NCBI RefSeq assembly: GCF_963678635.1
Contig: NC_087062.1
Location: 3,497,556 to 3,561,555, forward strand
Direction: 5' to 3'
Source of the DNA: Symsagittifera roscoffensis
Taxonomy: Eukaryota; Xenacoelomorpha; Acoela; Convolutidae
Length of the DNA: 64,000 nucleotides
Numbering within the stretch: the stretch's first letter is position 1; the number at the start of each line of letters is the position of its first letter. A program made the translations under genes and the position numbers. This document shows, one piece after another, positions 58,101 through 60,437 of this stretch. The notes below the pieces were generated by a model. It worked only from the letters and a program-made list of their open reading frames with translations, searched no databases and was not told the DNA's origin.

Positions 58101-60437
58101 GAGAAATTACCAGCAACTCGAGTTTATGGGAGATGCAGTGTTGGATTTCATCATAACTAAAGAAGTGTTTTTTCACCCCAGCTACTTTTCATCAGGAGCT
58201 GTGACCGACATGAGAGCTGCGCTAGTCAATAACATAATTTTTGCCTCTTTAGCTGCCAATATTGGTTTGCATAAGTACCTAATACATATATCTCCACTGT
58301 TGTGCAATCACATAAATGAGTTCATCAATTACAAAACAGCAAAAAAGAAAATCGGCAAAGTTGTAGAAAATCAGCAAGATGAATTTCCGACTTCACAACT
58401 TGGTCTTTCGGACGATTTGAAGGAGTTGGAGGTCCCAAAGCCACTTGGAGATGTGTTTGAGTCACTGGCAGCTGCTATATACATAGACTCTTCCTTCGGT
58501 TAGTCGGCTTGGCATTGTTTGACTCATAAAGTGTAAATGAACAACCACGCTTACTTAAGATTTTTAGTTTCGAAGAGGGATTTTAATTTTTAGATTTCTC
58601 AGCGGATGATTTTTAGTTTTGAAGAGGGATTTTAATTTTTAAATTTCTCAGCGGATGATTTTTAGTTTTGAAGAGGGATTTTAATTTTTAGATTTCTCAG
58701 CGGATGATTTTTAGTTTTGAAGAGGGATTTGAATTTTTTGATTTCTCAGCGGATGAAAAAATTGTCTATTGACTCAGTTTTGCCATGAAAGATTTTTGAA
58801 TGGTTAAGAGCTTTAACGCGATGTATTTTTTTCTTCAAAACTGGGAAGCTGGAAAATGAAGAATTTTTTTTAGTTTCTTTGTTCACAGACACTTTTACTT
58901 TCTGCTGACTATGTTTTTGATTTAAAAGCAAAGTAAATAACCCTGTCGGGAAAAATTGTACAATACTTTGTAATCGTATCAGGTTTTTTGTTTCCAATTG
59001 TTAGCCTGATCTACTCGCAAAATCTGTCTGGAATCAATGCTTTCTTACAATAAAAATGAAAATTTTAAGTTAGTCTACTACCCGTATATTTGTTTTCTGT
59101 TTGTAGTAATCATCCCTACTCTTGCGATAAACAAGGGTATTGCAAATTGGGTACTATATATTTTTTCCCCTGTTTTTTTTGCAAACTTGATTTTTCGACA
59201 CAGGTTTGTGCCTTTTGTTGTTCTGTCGGCTTAGTTTCCGTACCACGGACTTTTGTTAAATGTTCAATATCCTTTTTAATGTTTGAATGCATTTTCTAAA
59301 GTCCTAATGGTGGAGATAATTGAGCTACAAGATTTTTTTGCAGAAATTTGGATGCATTTTTGAAAAAAGATAAATTTAACTTGGAATGTATTAGCTGCTT
59401 CAGTTAATATGAACCTATTTATTACGCATGAGATTCTTGCGCCCGTGATTAGCAAGTGTTATCAATTTGGAACATGGATATTTTCATGAAAACAATTTGT
59501 CTACCAGAATCATTGAATAATTTTCTCAAATCTGCACTTTCGCCAGCTTGACTGACGTATTTTAAGCATGAGTGTATTTTAAATACCCGCTCTATTTGAA
59601 AGTTTTTTATGTTGGTTTTTCGAGTGCGATTCTGAGACACTTCCGTTTTTTTTGGCTGAAAAGTTTCCGGCTTATACCAATTCGGCTTATTGGCCTCATA
59701 TTGCGTCGTTTGACGTGCGAAACAAGAGCCTTATGCTTGTGAGTTACTGAAGGTGTTTTTATTTTTTTTTATTTTTATTGAAATTTTTGTGTGACAACAA
59801 TTTTTTTTCGGCCTTCAAGGGTATCTGTTTAAGAGTTTCCGGCTTCTGCTTCGTAGTTTTGTTTCGATGCTAATTTAACGTTTAATTGTCTTATTTGGTA
59901 TTTTTTTCTTAAAATGAACTTTATTCAGGCTAAATAGGGTTTCATTTTCTGTCAGCGAGTTATGCTAAGTTGCTGTGGTATCGCAAGTGGTGCGAAGCAT
60001 AATGAGCTTTAAATCAGGGTGGCTTTCGATTATGGTCTTTGCCCCTCAGATTTTGTGTTTTTAGTTCTTACATTCGGACTTTAGTTCTAACCACTGTACA
60101 ACGGCCGCGTAAATGAAGAAAAAGGACTTTTCTTACTATTATCCATTTTTGTATTTCAGACCTAAACGTGGTGTGGGAAGTGTTGAAACCAATCATAGGA
60201 CCCCTATTGGAACTATATGCTGAGAACACCCCCGTCTCACCGATGAGGGAATTGATGGAACTGAAGCCTGGCCGAGTGCTGTTTGAGAGGATGCAAGACA
60301 CCCTGGATCACAAGGTGCAAGTGCGAGTCACAGTCACTGCATTGTCTTCCTACATCGGAGTGGGAATCAATTTGAGGACGGCCAAGTGCGCGGCCGCACA
60401 ACAGGCACTGAAAGACATCAAGAGCAAGGCTGGTTGA
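21651..60437 (+). CDS. dicer: Dicer (RNase III) gene, overall span
   Basis: Cuts dsRNA or hairpin RNA into small RNAs. Exons supported: 21651-22139 (degenerate RecA1), 46700-47232 (Hel2i), 49296-49502, 49925-50200 (platform), 52109-52639 (PAZ), 55322-55512, 56552-57611 (RNase IIIa), 57956-58498 (RNase IIIb), 60160-60437 (dsRBD). From 46700 onward every junction is GT/AG and phase-compatible and gives about 1205 residues ending in TGA. Both RNase III domains keep their acidic residues. Sequence around PAZ and RNase III is closest to the Dcr-1/Dicer1 branch (for example ITNLKQPLL). The exon at 22139 ends in phase 1 but 46700 needs phase 2, so at least one small exon (roughly 40 residues, after the DExH position) is unidentified in between. 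Helicase lobe 2 and DUF283 have no exon. Confidence 0.9.
22140..22850 (+). other. Dicer intron start; no exon resolved
   Basis: A good acceptor (ACTTTCAG at 22191-22198) follows the 22139 donor after 59 nt, but continuing in the required phase meets TAA after nine codons. Another AG at about 22342 opens a short phase-compatible frame (SENQSVKSFLNKKK) that I cannot align convincingly. The missing short Dicer exon may be here. A 22-bp palindrome (TAAGTTTTTG with its mirror complement) is at about 22444. Confidence 0.3.
22851..23401 (-). pseudogene. Small gene-like frame broken by one frameshift, in Dicer intron
   Basis: A minus-strand ATG at 23401 opens 111 codons beginning MHPTDSKLRSKHQIRAALFF. 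A second frame covering 23085-22851 continues with MRVNAQHPAFDVLMKITEHE and a basic KRKRR cluster and ends in TGA. The two join with a single-base shift near 23100 (around ACTGGAGTGTTCGCG); an intron does not fit because only 11 nt would be available. Together they would give about 183 residues, helical at the N-terminus and basic later. No family recognised. It could be a live gene with a sequencing error or a recent pseudogene. Confidence 0.4.
23402..24061 (+). other. Dicer intron, no feature seen
   Basis: AT-rich sequence with no coherent reading frame or repeat that I can detect, up to the BEL/Pao LTR. Confidence 0.4.
24062..24527 (+). repeat. 5' LTR of BEL/Pao element
   Basis: Begins TGTTGC and ends near GGGCA. 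Aligns to 33367-33808 by eye, most strongly from the TGCCCATGTATTAATATAC region through GCTAGCTTGCGCCG. A tRNA-like stretch lies at 24119-24212. Confidence 0.85.
24119..24212 (+). repeat. Degenerate tRNA-like (pol III promoter-like) segment in the 5' LTR
   Basis: Corresponds to 33417-33500 but has lost a base in its B box (GGTTGAGTCC against GGTTCGAGTCC). See that entry. Confidence 0.5.
24534..24551 (+). promoter_or_regulatory. Primer-binding site of BEL/Pao element
   Basis: TGGCGCCCCACAAGGG starts 6 nt after the 5' LTR. The opening TGGCGCC is the classic form of a tRNA-primed minus-strand start site. Confidence 0.7.
24542..24750 (+). repeat. 64-bp tandem repeat, three copies plus a partial fourth
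   Basis: The unit beginning CACAAGGGACATC starts at 24542, 24606, 24670 and 24734, so the period is 64 bp. Each copy contains an inverted pair around CGACACGAAGTCGGTCG, capable of a small hairpin. It starts inside the primer site and forms the element leader. Confidence 0.9.
24751..25155 (+). repeat. 21-bp minisatellite, about 19 copies
   Basis: The consensus CTGTAGCGGATTGCAGAGNGT repeats every 21 bp with variation at two or three positions. Because 21 is divisible by three and the unit lacks stops in most frames, at least five of the six frames stay open across it, producing large but artificial-looking frames. Length polymorphism is expected. Confidence 0.95.
25608..25905 (+). repeat. ~195-bp direct duplication with internal hairpins
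   Basis: Segments starting near 25611 (AGTGGTCTGGTAG) and 25808 (AGTGGTCAGGTAG) are related. Each has an inner inverted repeat, for instance CAGGCAAATTAAGTT against AACCAATTTGCCTG. Part of the retroelement leader. Confidence 0.65.
25874..26611 (+). CDS. Accessory SGNH-like frame of BEL/Pao element, two in-frame TAGs
   Basis: A frame from 25874 (best ATG 25967) runs to a TAA at 26609, interrupted only by TAG at 26213 and TAG at 26411. Near its start is FILGASYLDH, which fits SGNH block I with GAS for GDS; after about 60 residues comes DLVIWHDAINNS, fitting block III with a conserved Asn; AIVYCRRNG is a further strand. The C-terminal part is strongly basic (KTRKKRNRLPLKARK). I recall a multicopy family with the same WHD-INNS pattern in invertebrate genomes, but cannot check it. 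The frame sits between primer site and gag, an unusual place for an accessory gene. The TAGs may be inactivating mutations or readthrough sites; the frame is in phase with gag. Confidence 0.6.
26696..28975 (+). CDS. gag: BEL/Pao Gag
   Basis: 759 codons. Residues about 1-110 are helical; about 185-255 form a charged coiled coil (RRHEELERQYQ and on); 260-590 is a long Pro/Ser/His-rich disordered region; about 600-745 matches the Pao-type capsid domain known as DUF1759 (FDGNPLNWHEWFGQFKS). It starts at an ATG-type site around 26696-26705 and ends at TAG (28973-28975). The next frame continues in phase directly after the TAG, so Gag and Pol are separated by one amber codon. Confidence 0.85.
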   Translation: MKNMDEKFQSKIRKLFETRLNLENELLKGHSLLLEYIENNIRTTKIDNAVYKWKIALEKAVDVNEQLIRLAGKTENPEKIIAQQELWLKKVTEMNDKVMHEAQSYKMSLEPSSFPAAGITGSKGSLQQTRSETSSRSHKTSDSAARISENRSKVSNKSKDSRKLDSHKSDKSASTRHTSTVRTMSSSEKRHELALVKRRHEELERQYQVSLRLKEQENRLKFEQSQLELEQLAENHKQQLIEMELKAFELEDSSSEVSEKVAESNLTGVSQPISKVATDRTNDWVDSVSSQAPPDVASAPGLQAFTHVPISSGPTTSALLAHAIHTSNSHNHEHTALSDPGIHSYGHRAMPQFGSASLLPLQASVSFPASVPFPINNMHSSAHVLPPPSAVPLQTMSSNTTNGSFAIAQPESLPVPKLPAQPGSGFVSLSPAFAGCGFSSSGVNPTPVFFSAPKCHAAPVQTQHNLPFVPHTVSPSINDYYTSDANLWRLAATTPIVTPAQCCNAGNIFSNVTTVVPSCNTAAPYTSGGTVYFNTPPVHPQHVPHFVNHTNTGYQPVNEDYAPSSAYPNQGCSSDRPLSARELAELLMHSRKDHLPEWKLAQFDGNPLNWHEWFGQFKSTVDSAVLTDDTKLTYLKTLVTGKAKTAITEFSYSGVMYKDALATLQRKFGQPHAIVGAHLDKLNTFPPLKMHNSENVISFSSAISGLVAVFKSLSFNDDLKSVNLLNQAVSKLPPNLKEAWSMHTVRHKWQRPTLLDFNN
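28976..30427 (+). CDS. pol: BEL/Pao Pol, part 1: zinc knuckles, protease, start of RT
   Basis: In phase with gag after its TAG. Contains Cys/His clusters (CVLCKGSHALWNC, CFACLNGNHSFRQC), then an aspartic protease of Pao type with LVLCDSASTHSW (Asp at the usual D-S-A/G position, Ala replacing the typical Gly), and the N-terminal segment of the reverse transcriptase. The frame then ends prematurely because the run GGGGG at 30416-30420 is one base longer than the coding frame needs. Confidence 0.8.
   Translation: MKEKAEGHERLRLLNSKAKNEEPVKPKTTKVFAANSQVTSKAQDKSKFPPCVLCKGSHALWNCAVFKEKNATQRAKYVAEQKLCFACLNGNHSFRQCSRAKKCPKPECDSTHNVLLHGAERIFPRKENSNVSNKAGTNKSKENTNTSTHAAVSDVHDIESSKGLLPIATLGVSSDVTSLLTLVLCDSASTHSWVSSSLVNRLGLVGEPVNLSISGFNSTTVVETQRVKFTVSSEPNNSDFVFSLCAYVKDNIRTGSELINIADLQNKYPQLAPIKPIQYTYEDVEVIIGQDYYHAVRPLELILGDDKNSPCSVRLPIGWVLSGPLPPSGNSTTSCFKCVVEDSSLTDQIKSWYELESYGAFKQVDARSAADKHALSSLNSETVHNGERYIVPMLWIDSNVSLPNNYYSSLAQFKLLERRLSKDPELHERYAETIREDIKKGYVVTVEPHDPRKRSDREWYLPHHPVVNTNKPGKVRRVLNGGF
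30414..31484 (+). CDS. pol: BEL/Pao Pol, part 2: reverse transcriptase
   Basis: Continues RT in the +1 frame. Seen: the motif A region YAVSADIEGMFLQV with its catalytic Asp, and motif C FYMDDYLDSF with the YMDD box, followed by the connection to RNase H (HMFGDSSQ, with the first RNase H Asp). The frame fails again near 31448, where one base is missing. Catalytic residues are present, but as sequenced the polyprotein is not continuous. Confidence 0.85.
   Translation: MGASKFHGTSLNKSLLVGPDLLQNLVFVLLRFRQHKYAVSADIEGMFLQVGVLARDQISLRFLWREDTTSDVVVHQYTRHIFGARDSPTCANFALRKTATDNMSTYPEAASVVNEKFYMDDYLDSFENVTQAIKTSRDLVSLLKLGGFNLTKFVSNADEVTSAMNPEESETSFSPIKEICNGAEQSSHVLGLKWDHVKDTLVVSRGVDRPLDKAITQRTVLSFVYSVFDPVGLVAPYTVRARLLLKDIWKISGQSWDDELPEDIRDKFLEWHSGLPLLGQLTIPRCYFTEPVDQIELHMFGDSSQEIFCAVGFLRARLARSHKTQISFIFGKARVAPMKALSIPKQSFKLLCSPHD
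31485..33385 (+). CDS. pol: BEL/Pao Pol, part 3: RNase H end and integrase
   Basis: Begins with the rest of RNase H (FMWTDSTTVLQWLNS). Then a zinc-binding HHCC domain (HHKHFHQG through CVTCRKRK), a DDE integrase core with Asp in GVDYFGPL, Asp in WSDNGTNFVGA and Glu in GGSWERLVRS, and the C-terminal domain typical of Pao integrases (DUF5641-like, KTGDLVWVIE). It ends at TAG, next to the 3' LTR. A purine tract GGGGGGGAGGA lies at 33356-33366. Confidence 0.85.
33353..33366 (+). promoter_or_regulatory. Polypurine tract of BEL/Pao element
   Basis: AGGGGGGGAGGA immediately precedes the TGTTGC that begins the 3' LTR, as expected of the plus-strand primer site. It overlaps the end of the integrase frame. 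Confidence 0.75.
33367..33808 (+). repeat. 3' LTR of BEL/Pao element
   Basis: Partner of 24062-24527. Its last ~138 bp (from 33671) also forms the beginning of a 1677-bp unit that is duplicated downstream. Confidence 0.8.
33417..33500 (+). repeat. tRNA-like (pol III promoter-like) segment inside the 3' LTR
   Basis: TGGCCGAGTGGCCTAAG resembles an A box of a class II (Leu/Ser) tRNA and GGTTCGAGTCCCC a perfect B box, followed by CCACCTGCCCA. The acceptor arms do not pair, so this is not a working tRNA gene. A tRNA-derived unit has been captured into the LTR, or the LTR arose from a SINE-like sequence. Confidence 0.55.
34248..34673 (+). CDS. Unknown 141-aa frame, first copy
   Basis: An ATG-initiated frame beginning MRYILPVFNEDGTFPGVP. 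The first ~110 residues look like a compact beta-rich protein with aromatic and Asn residues; the last ~25 (from SFILCS) look like intron-type sequence read through, so the true coding part may stop near 34580. No family recognised, no signal peptide. The flanks are AT-rich. It could be an exon of a host gene or a mobile-element fragment. Confidence 0.35.
   Translation: MRYILPVFNEDGTFPGVPEDECAFNPIKVNYRPMFGNYDVRVGVEIPILHYSGKKYKDYSLKIVPTYQFYEMSAYVTDGWNNEPANRMYVLPAGYYRRKSGKEYNSHCEKVFSFILCSQRLMTWSFHTKKNFKLGVMKQHV
35925..36350 (+). CDS. Unknown 141-aa frame, second copy
   Basis: Identical to the frame at 34248 except for the second codon after ATG (His instead of Tyr). It sits at the same place in the second copy of the 1677-bp unit, so it carries no independent evidence that the frame is a gene. 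Confidence 0.3.
   Translation: MRHILPVFNEDGTFPGVPEDECAFNPIKVNYRPMFGNYDVRVGVEIPILHYSGKKYKDYSLKIVPTYQFYEMSAYVTDGWNNEPANRMYVLPAGYYRRKSGKEYNSHCEKVFSFILCSQRLMTWSFHTKKNFKLGVMKQHV
36569..36768. other. Assembly gap, 200 N
   Basis: Exactly 200 unknown bases following a G homopolymer. A round number means the true length is unknown. It interrupts the tandem duplication. Confidence 1.
36769..38519 (+). repeat. AT-rich region enriched in GTTTCAG
   Basis: The string GTTTCAG or AGGTTTCAG recurs many times with irregular spacing (for example near 37060, 37210, 37375, 37670, 37810, 38120 and 38275), with AAAACTAAG-like strings between. This looks like a heavily diverged satellite or low-complexity intron sequence. 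No coding potential. Confidence 0.45.
38520..38744 (+). pseudogene. Small frame related to the one at 38954 (no ATG)
   Basis: Seventy-four codons open between stops. Residues such as NLKLKLGNKAPNIIWDITN and EKDHISILAKH align with the frame at 38954 (NLKLKLKNKTTKIIWYITN, QKDQITILSKH). There is no ATG at the front. The similarity is clearer in protein than in DNA, suggesting two once-coding copies that have diverged. Family unknown; charged, with a basic N-terminal part. Confidence 0.4.
38954..39154 (+). CDS. Small 66-aa frame, paralogue of 38520-38744
   Basis: Begins MTNVYKVNTAAFNLKLKLKN. It shares about half its residues with the preceding frame over ~45 positions. It lies just upstream of a Ty3-like gag, so it may belong to that element's leader. 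It ends earlier than its partner, at TAA. Function unknown. Confidence 0.4.
   Translation: MTNVYKVNTAAFNLKLKLKNKTTKIIWYITNIQKDQITILSKHSHKNIHELTILSRSNNPQINSIL
39332..40228 (+). CDS. gag: Ty3/gypsy-like Gag fragment
   Basis: 298 codons from ATG. Residues 1-200 match a retrotransposon gag capsid domain (ALEKFTGLDPNEDARDFLEI, AAQWYKGLAANLPWNEIRDQF, FFVRGLSPPGLK), followed by one CCHC-type knuckle (CNWCCMSGHTIGHC). The frame ends at TGA, and the natural tail continues +1 at 40229-40424 up to a TAG. No LTR pair is evident; the left side runs into the repeat and gap region. Confidence 0.8.
   Translation: MANVVAYPNLALEKFTGLDPNEDARDFLEIVEKKIAFSLGTRPADAGDEQDAYDNRQRALFGSILRGPAAQWYKGLAANLPWNEIRDQFIDRFTDDKDKYRRRIEAENIKRQPDEFIKSYIHRLNTAVDRGWPNPTFNDNQRTAKKMEFFVRGLSPPGLKQKAHQFLIENPPSTWQQLKDHIATKDLSFAISSEFIGAASSSIDNKLEIEGIKDQLKELTGLMKDHKINAAYNPHEHRNKQSSPMFCNWCCMSGHTIGHCFKYNDQQEQNYDSLQLRENSNRSYHNYSKSRSRVDKSL
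40229..41069 (+). pseudogene. Gag tail and aspartic protease fragment of Ty3-like element
   Basis: After the shifted Gag tail and the TAG at 40422-40424 the same frame continues into FLLDTGATCLLI, the signature of a retroviral-type aspartic protease, and on through LDKNITIAPKSSRVISI to a stop at 41067. Reverse transcriptase, RNase H and integrase are missing downstream. This is a truncated relic. Confidence 0.7.
41070..42923 (+). other. Dicer intron, no gene; possible retroelement remains
   Basis: AT-rich. Around 41755-41835 a few residues (WYHRIPL, then TDDINYSALY) faintly recall the reverse-transcriptase motif A region, too weak to annotate. At 42560-42760 a stretch with TTAATAAACACC could be the end of an LTR, but no partner copy is visible. 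Confidence 0.3.
42924..43606 (+). CDS. Unknown intronless frame with -1 coiled-coil extension
   Basis: ATG at 42924 opens 210 codons (MFSKMEYDPILNWNCRNADP). The protein is basic and compact, with PVEFITQQEVVIKNETNFWK and a following GGTQVTIPFEGI strand; no family recognised. It stops at 43554, but the -1 frame continues to TAG at 43604 and encodes a typical coiled coil (KLQQKLEASQRKIAILRSYN). A run of seven As (43499-43505) lies in the overlap, where ribosomal slippage or a homopolymer error could join them. It sits in a Dicer intron on the Dicer strand, about 1.8 kb after the Ty3-like protease, and may be a mobile-element gene rather than a host gene. Confidence 0.5.
43607..46699 (+). other. 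Dicer intron with dispersed repeats and one SINE-like unit
   Basis: No coding exon recognised. Segments around 44560-44680 and 45310-45430 are related to each other (TTGATCCAGTTTTC..., CAATCATAAATTGTTCT, GAGCTTAAAGG), and related strings recur near 50770 and 51975, so this is a dispersed repeat family of the Dicer introns. A short Dicer exon could still hide here. Confidence 0.45.
45751..45818 (+). repeat. tRNA-derived SINE-like unit
   Basis: TAGCGTAGAGGTAGG resembles an A box and GTTCGAACCTGG (45799-45810) is a good B box at the right spacing. The arms do not form a full cloverleaf. The flanking AACCTAAGTCGCAAATATTG recurs near 53813, marking a repeat family. Confidence 0.5.
46700..47232 (+). 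CDS. dicer: Dicer exon: Hel2i helicase insertion
   Basis: Acceptor TTTGTTTAG|G, donor GGAAG|GTACGT. The 177 residues align with the Hel2i region of animal Dicers: SEKVQVFKQSLE with the helix that leads into the insertion, DLYKIYESFCIDLDHFL with its first long helix, and ICFVYSLWKTDVKLA with the VVLGPWCADK-type segment. Hel2i contacts dsRNA-binding partners such as Loqs/TRBP in known Dicers. It ends in phase 1 and joins in phase to 49296. Confidence 0.75.
47233..49295 (+). repeat. Dicer intron filled by a ~170-bp satellite
   Basis: From about 47990 to 49150 a unit of about 168-175 bp repeats roughly seven times. Its landmarks are CCAACCCTGTAGTTGGGT, CTGTCAGAGTA, TTGCCTCCAAATATGACTGC and GAGATATGACGTTTTTTG. 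Copies differ by 10-25 percent. No helicase-C or DUF283 coding sequence is present. An AT-rich simple stretch (TATTATATTATTTTATTAT) is near 47640. Confidence 0.8.
49296..49502 (+). CDS. dicer: Dicer exon: pre-platform connector
   Basis: Acceptor AATTGCAG, donor ACAG|GTTGGT. EDEDIFLSIEADTN is an acidic linker; KKRRRVYKKSFPVNF and QCYFYSINMKMYKK align with the segment that in human Dicer follows DUF283 and leads into the platform (KRRQCYPKAIP, CYLYVIGM). So the protein passes straight from Hel2i to this segment. Confidence 0.85.
49503..49924 (+). other. Dicer intron
   Basis: 422 bp with GT and AG ends (donor ACAG|GTTGGT, acceptor TTCTCTAG). No features seen. Confidence 0.8.
49925..50200 (+). 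CDS. dicer: Dicer exon: platform domain
   Basis: CYGIIASVPLPPSLPQFTVH aligns with the FGILTAKPIPQIPHFPVYT region of Dicer platforms; FHQYVFNEVLRVEK matches the helix LHQYIFSHILRLEK. The platform and PAZ together hold the 5' and 3' RNA ends. Donor ATAG|GTGCCT, phase 1. This exon is noticeably GC-rich at its start. If the donor is skipped, the frame reads on to 50412, which would give a truncated protein. Confidence 0.9.
50201..52108 (+). other. Dicer intron with dispersed repeats
   Basis: Contains two copies of GAGGAAAGCGAG followed by TGAGCAGGC/CGAGCAGGC (51186 and 51462) about 276 bp apart within a related segment, and one arm-like copy (50985-51070) of the foldback found at 55543-56141. 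No coding sequence. Confidence 0.6.
52109..52639 (+). CDS. dicer: Dicer exon: PAZ domain
   Basis: Acceptor TCCTTTAG, donor AACTA|GTAAGT. FNNAVVSPTYRKQERPHRMY, LNPLSEFPRSALYETYSDYY, IKYGADITNLKQPLLEVEY and LNLLTNR, then ELCMVWPIGAALWKKT, match the extended platform-PAZ module of Dcr-1-type Dicers, which grips the 2-nt 3' overhang. A basic Gly/Asn-rich insertion (GRMANGKNGKMANN) is lineage-specific. The aromatic residues that line the 3'-end pocket appear retained (YY, F). Confidence 0.95.
52640..55321 (+). other. Dicer intron with three SINE-like units
   Basis: 2.7 kb, no coding exon. Contains tRNA-like segments at about 53233-53301 (TGGGTTAGAGG ... GGCTCGAATCCGG), 54229-54295 (GTGGCGTAGATGCAAGG) and 54635-54705. 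The string TTGCAAGTGGTGCGAAGC (55049) recurs as TCGCAAGTGGTGCGAAGC at 59980, another repeat. Confidence 0.55.
54635..54705 (+). repeat. tRNA-derived SINE-like unit
   Basis: CTTAGCATAGAGGTATTTCGG as A-box region and GAGTTCGATTCCC (54681-54693) as a perfect B box about 30 nt later, with an anticodon-arm-like CCTTTCTATCCTAAGG between. The acceptor stem is not convincing, so it is called SINE-like rather than a tRNA gene. Confidence 0.55.
55322..55512 (+). CDS. dicer: Dicer exon: connector between PAZ and RNase IIIa
   Basis: Acceptor TTTTTTCAG, donor TTC|GTAAGT, ends in phase 0. CLPSVLYRLEQLL is nearly the family signature CLPSILYRLHCLL that begins the connector helix after PAZ, the spacer that sets product length. 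The rest is helical and charged. Confidence 0.9.
55513..56551 (+). repeat. Dicer intron with a long foldback
   Basis: Arms at about 55543-55760 and 55922-56141 are inverted copies at about 85 percent identity: AGGCTTTCACTCTCTAAAAG and TGGACTGTATTTACTTGGAG on the left have their complements on the right. The loop is about 160 nt. The left arm begins only 30 nt after the exon, so the pre-mRNA can form a ~210-bp hairpin at this splice site. Confidence 0.8.
56552..57611 (+). CDS. dicer: Dicer exon: RNase IIIa domain
   Basis: Acceptor TTCATTTTAG, donor CATGA|GTAAGT. First half LQVLQCLTMASCTD and LERVETIGDSFLKY, with the catalytic Glu and Asp; then NLFKLGVEKNFPGC and NWLPPSYVYQ. A long acidic and Asn/Gly-rich insertion (about 200 residues, including GANGMNGTNGINGRNG) separates it from the second half, DKSIADVIEALIGCYF, which carries the other acidic pair. 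Cuts one strand of the RNA, in known Dicers the 3p side. Confidence 0.95.
57612..57955 (+). other. Dicer intron
   Basis: 344 bp bounded by GTAAGT and TGTTTAG. No features seen. Confidence 0.8.
57956..58498 (+). CDS. dicer: Dicer exon: RNase IIIb domain
   Basis: Acceptor TGTGTTTAG, donor TTCG|GTTAGT. FERTIFGSRDLADVERIINY leads into YTFKHKRILLEAFTHPTMSD, QQLEFMGDAVLDFIITKEVF with the catalytic acidic residues, DMRAALVNNIIFASLA, and LGDVFESLAAAIYIDSSFG with the final Asp and Glu. All active-site acids are present, so this domain should cut. Its insertion is short. Confidence 0.95.
58499..60159 (+). other. Dicer intron with a 49-bp minisatellite
   Basis: Begins GTTAGT and ends GTATTTCAG. A 49-bp unit starting TTTTAGTTTTGAAGAGGG occurs four times, at 58562, 58611, 58660 and 58709. 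The rest is AT-rich with a copy of the GCAAGTGGTGCGAAGC repeat at 59982. Confidence 0.85.
60160..60437 (+). CDS. dicer: Dicer last exon: C-terminal dsRNA-binding domain
   Basis: Acceptor TTTGTATTTCAG. LNVVWEVLKPIIGPLLELYA is the end of RNase IIIb; SPMRELMELKPGRVLFER begins the dsRBD, which continues VTVTALSSYIGVGINLRTAK and ends KCAAAQQALKDIKSKAG then TGA. The KCAAAQQAL helix has the usual KKxAAxxAL pattern. Positions the RNA for cleavage. Confidence 0.95.
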
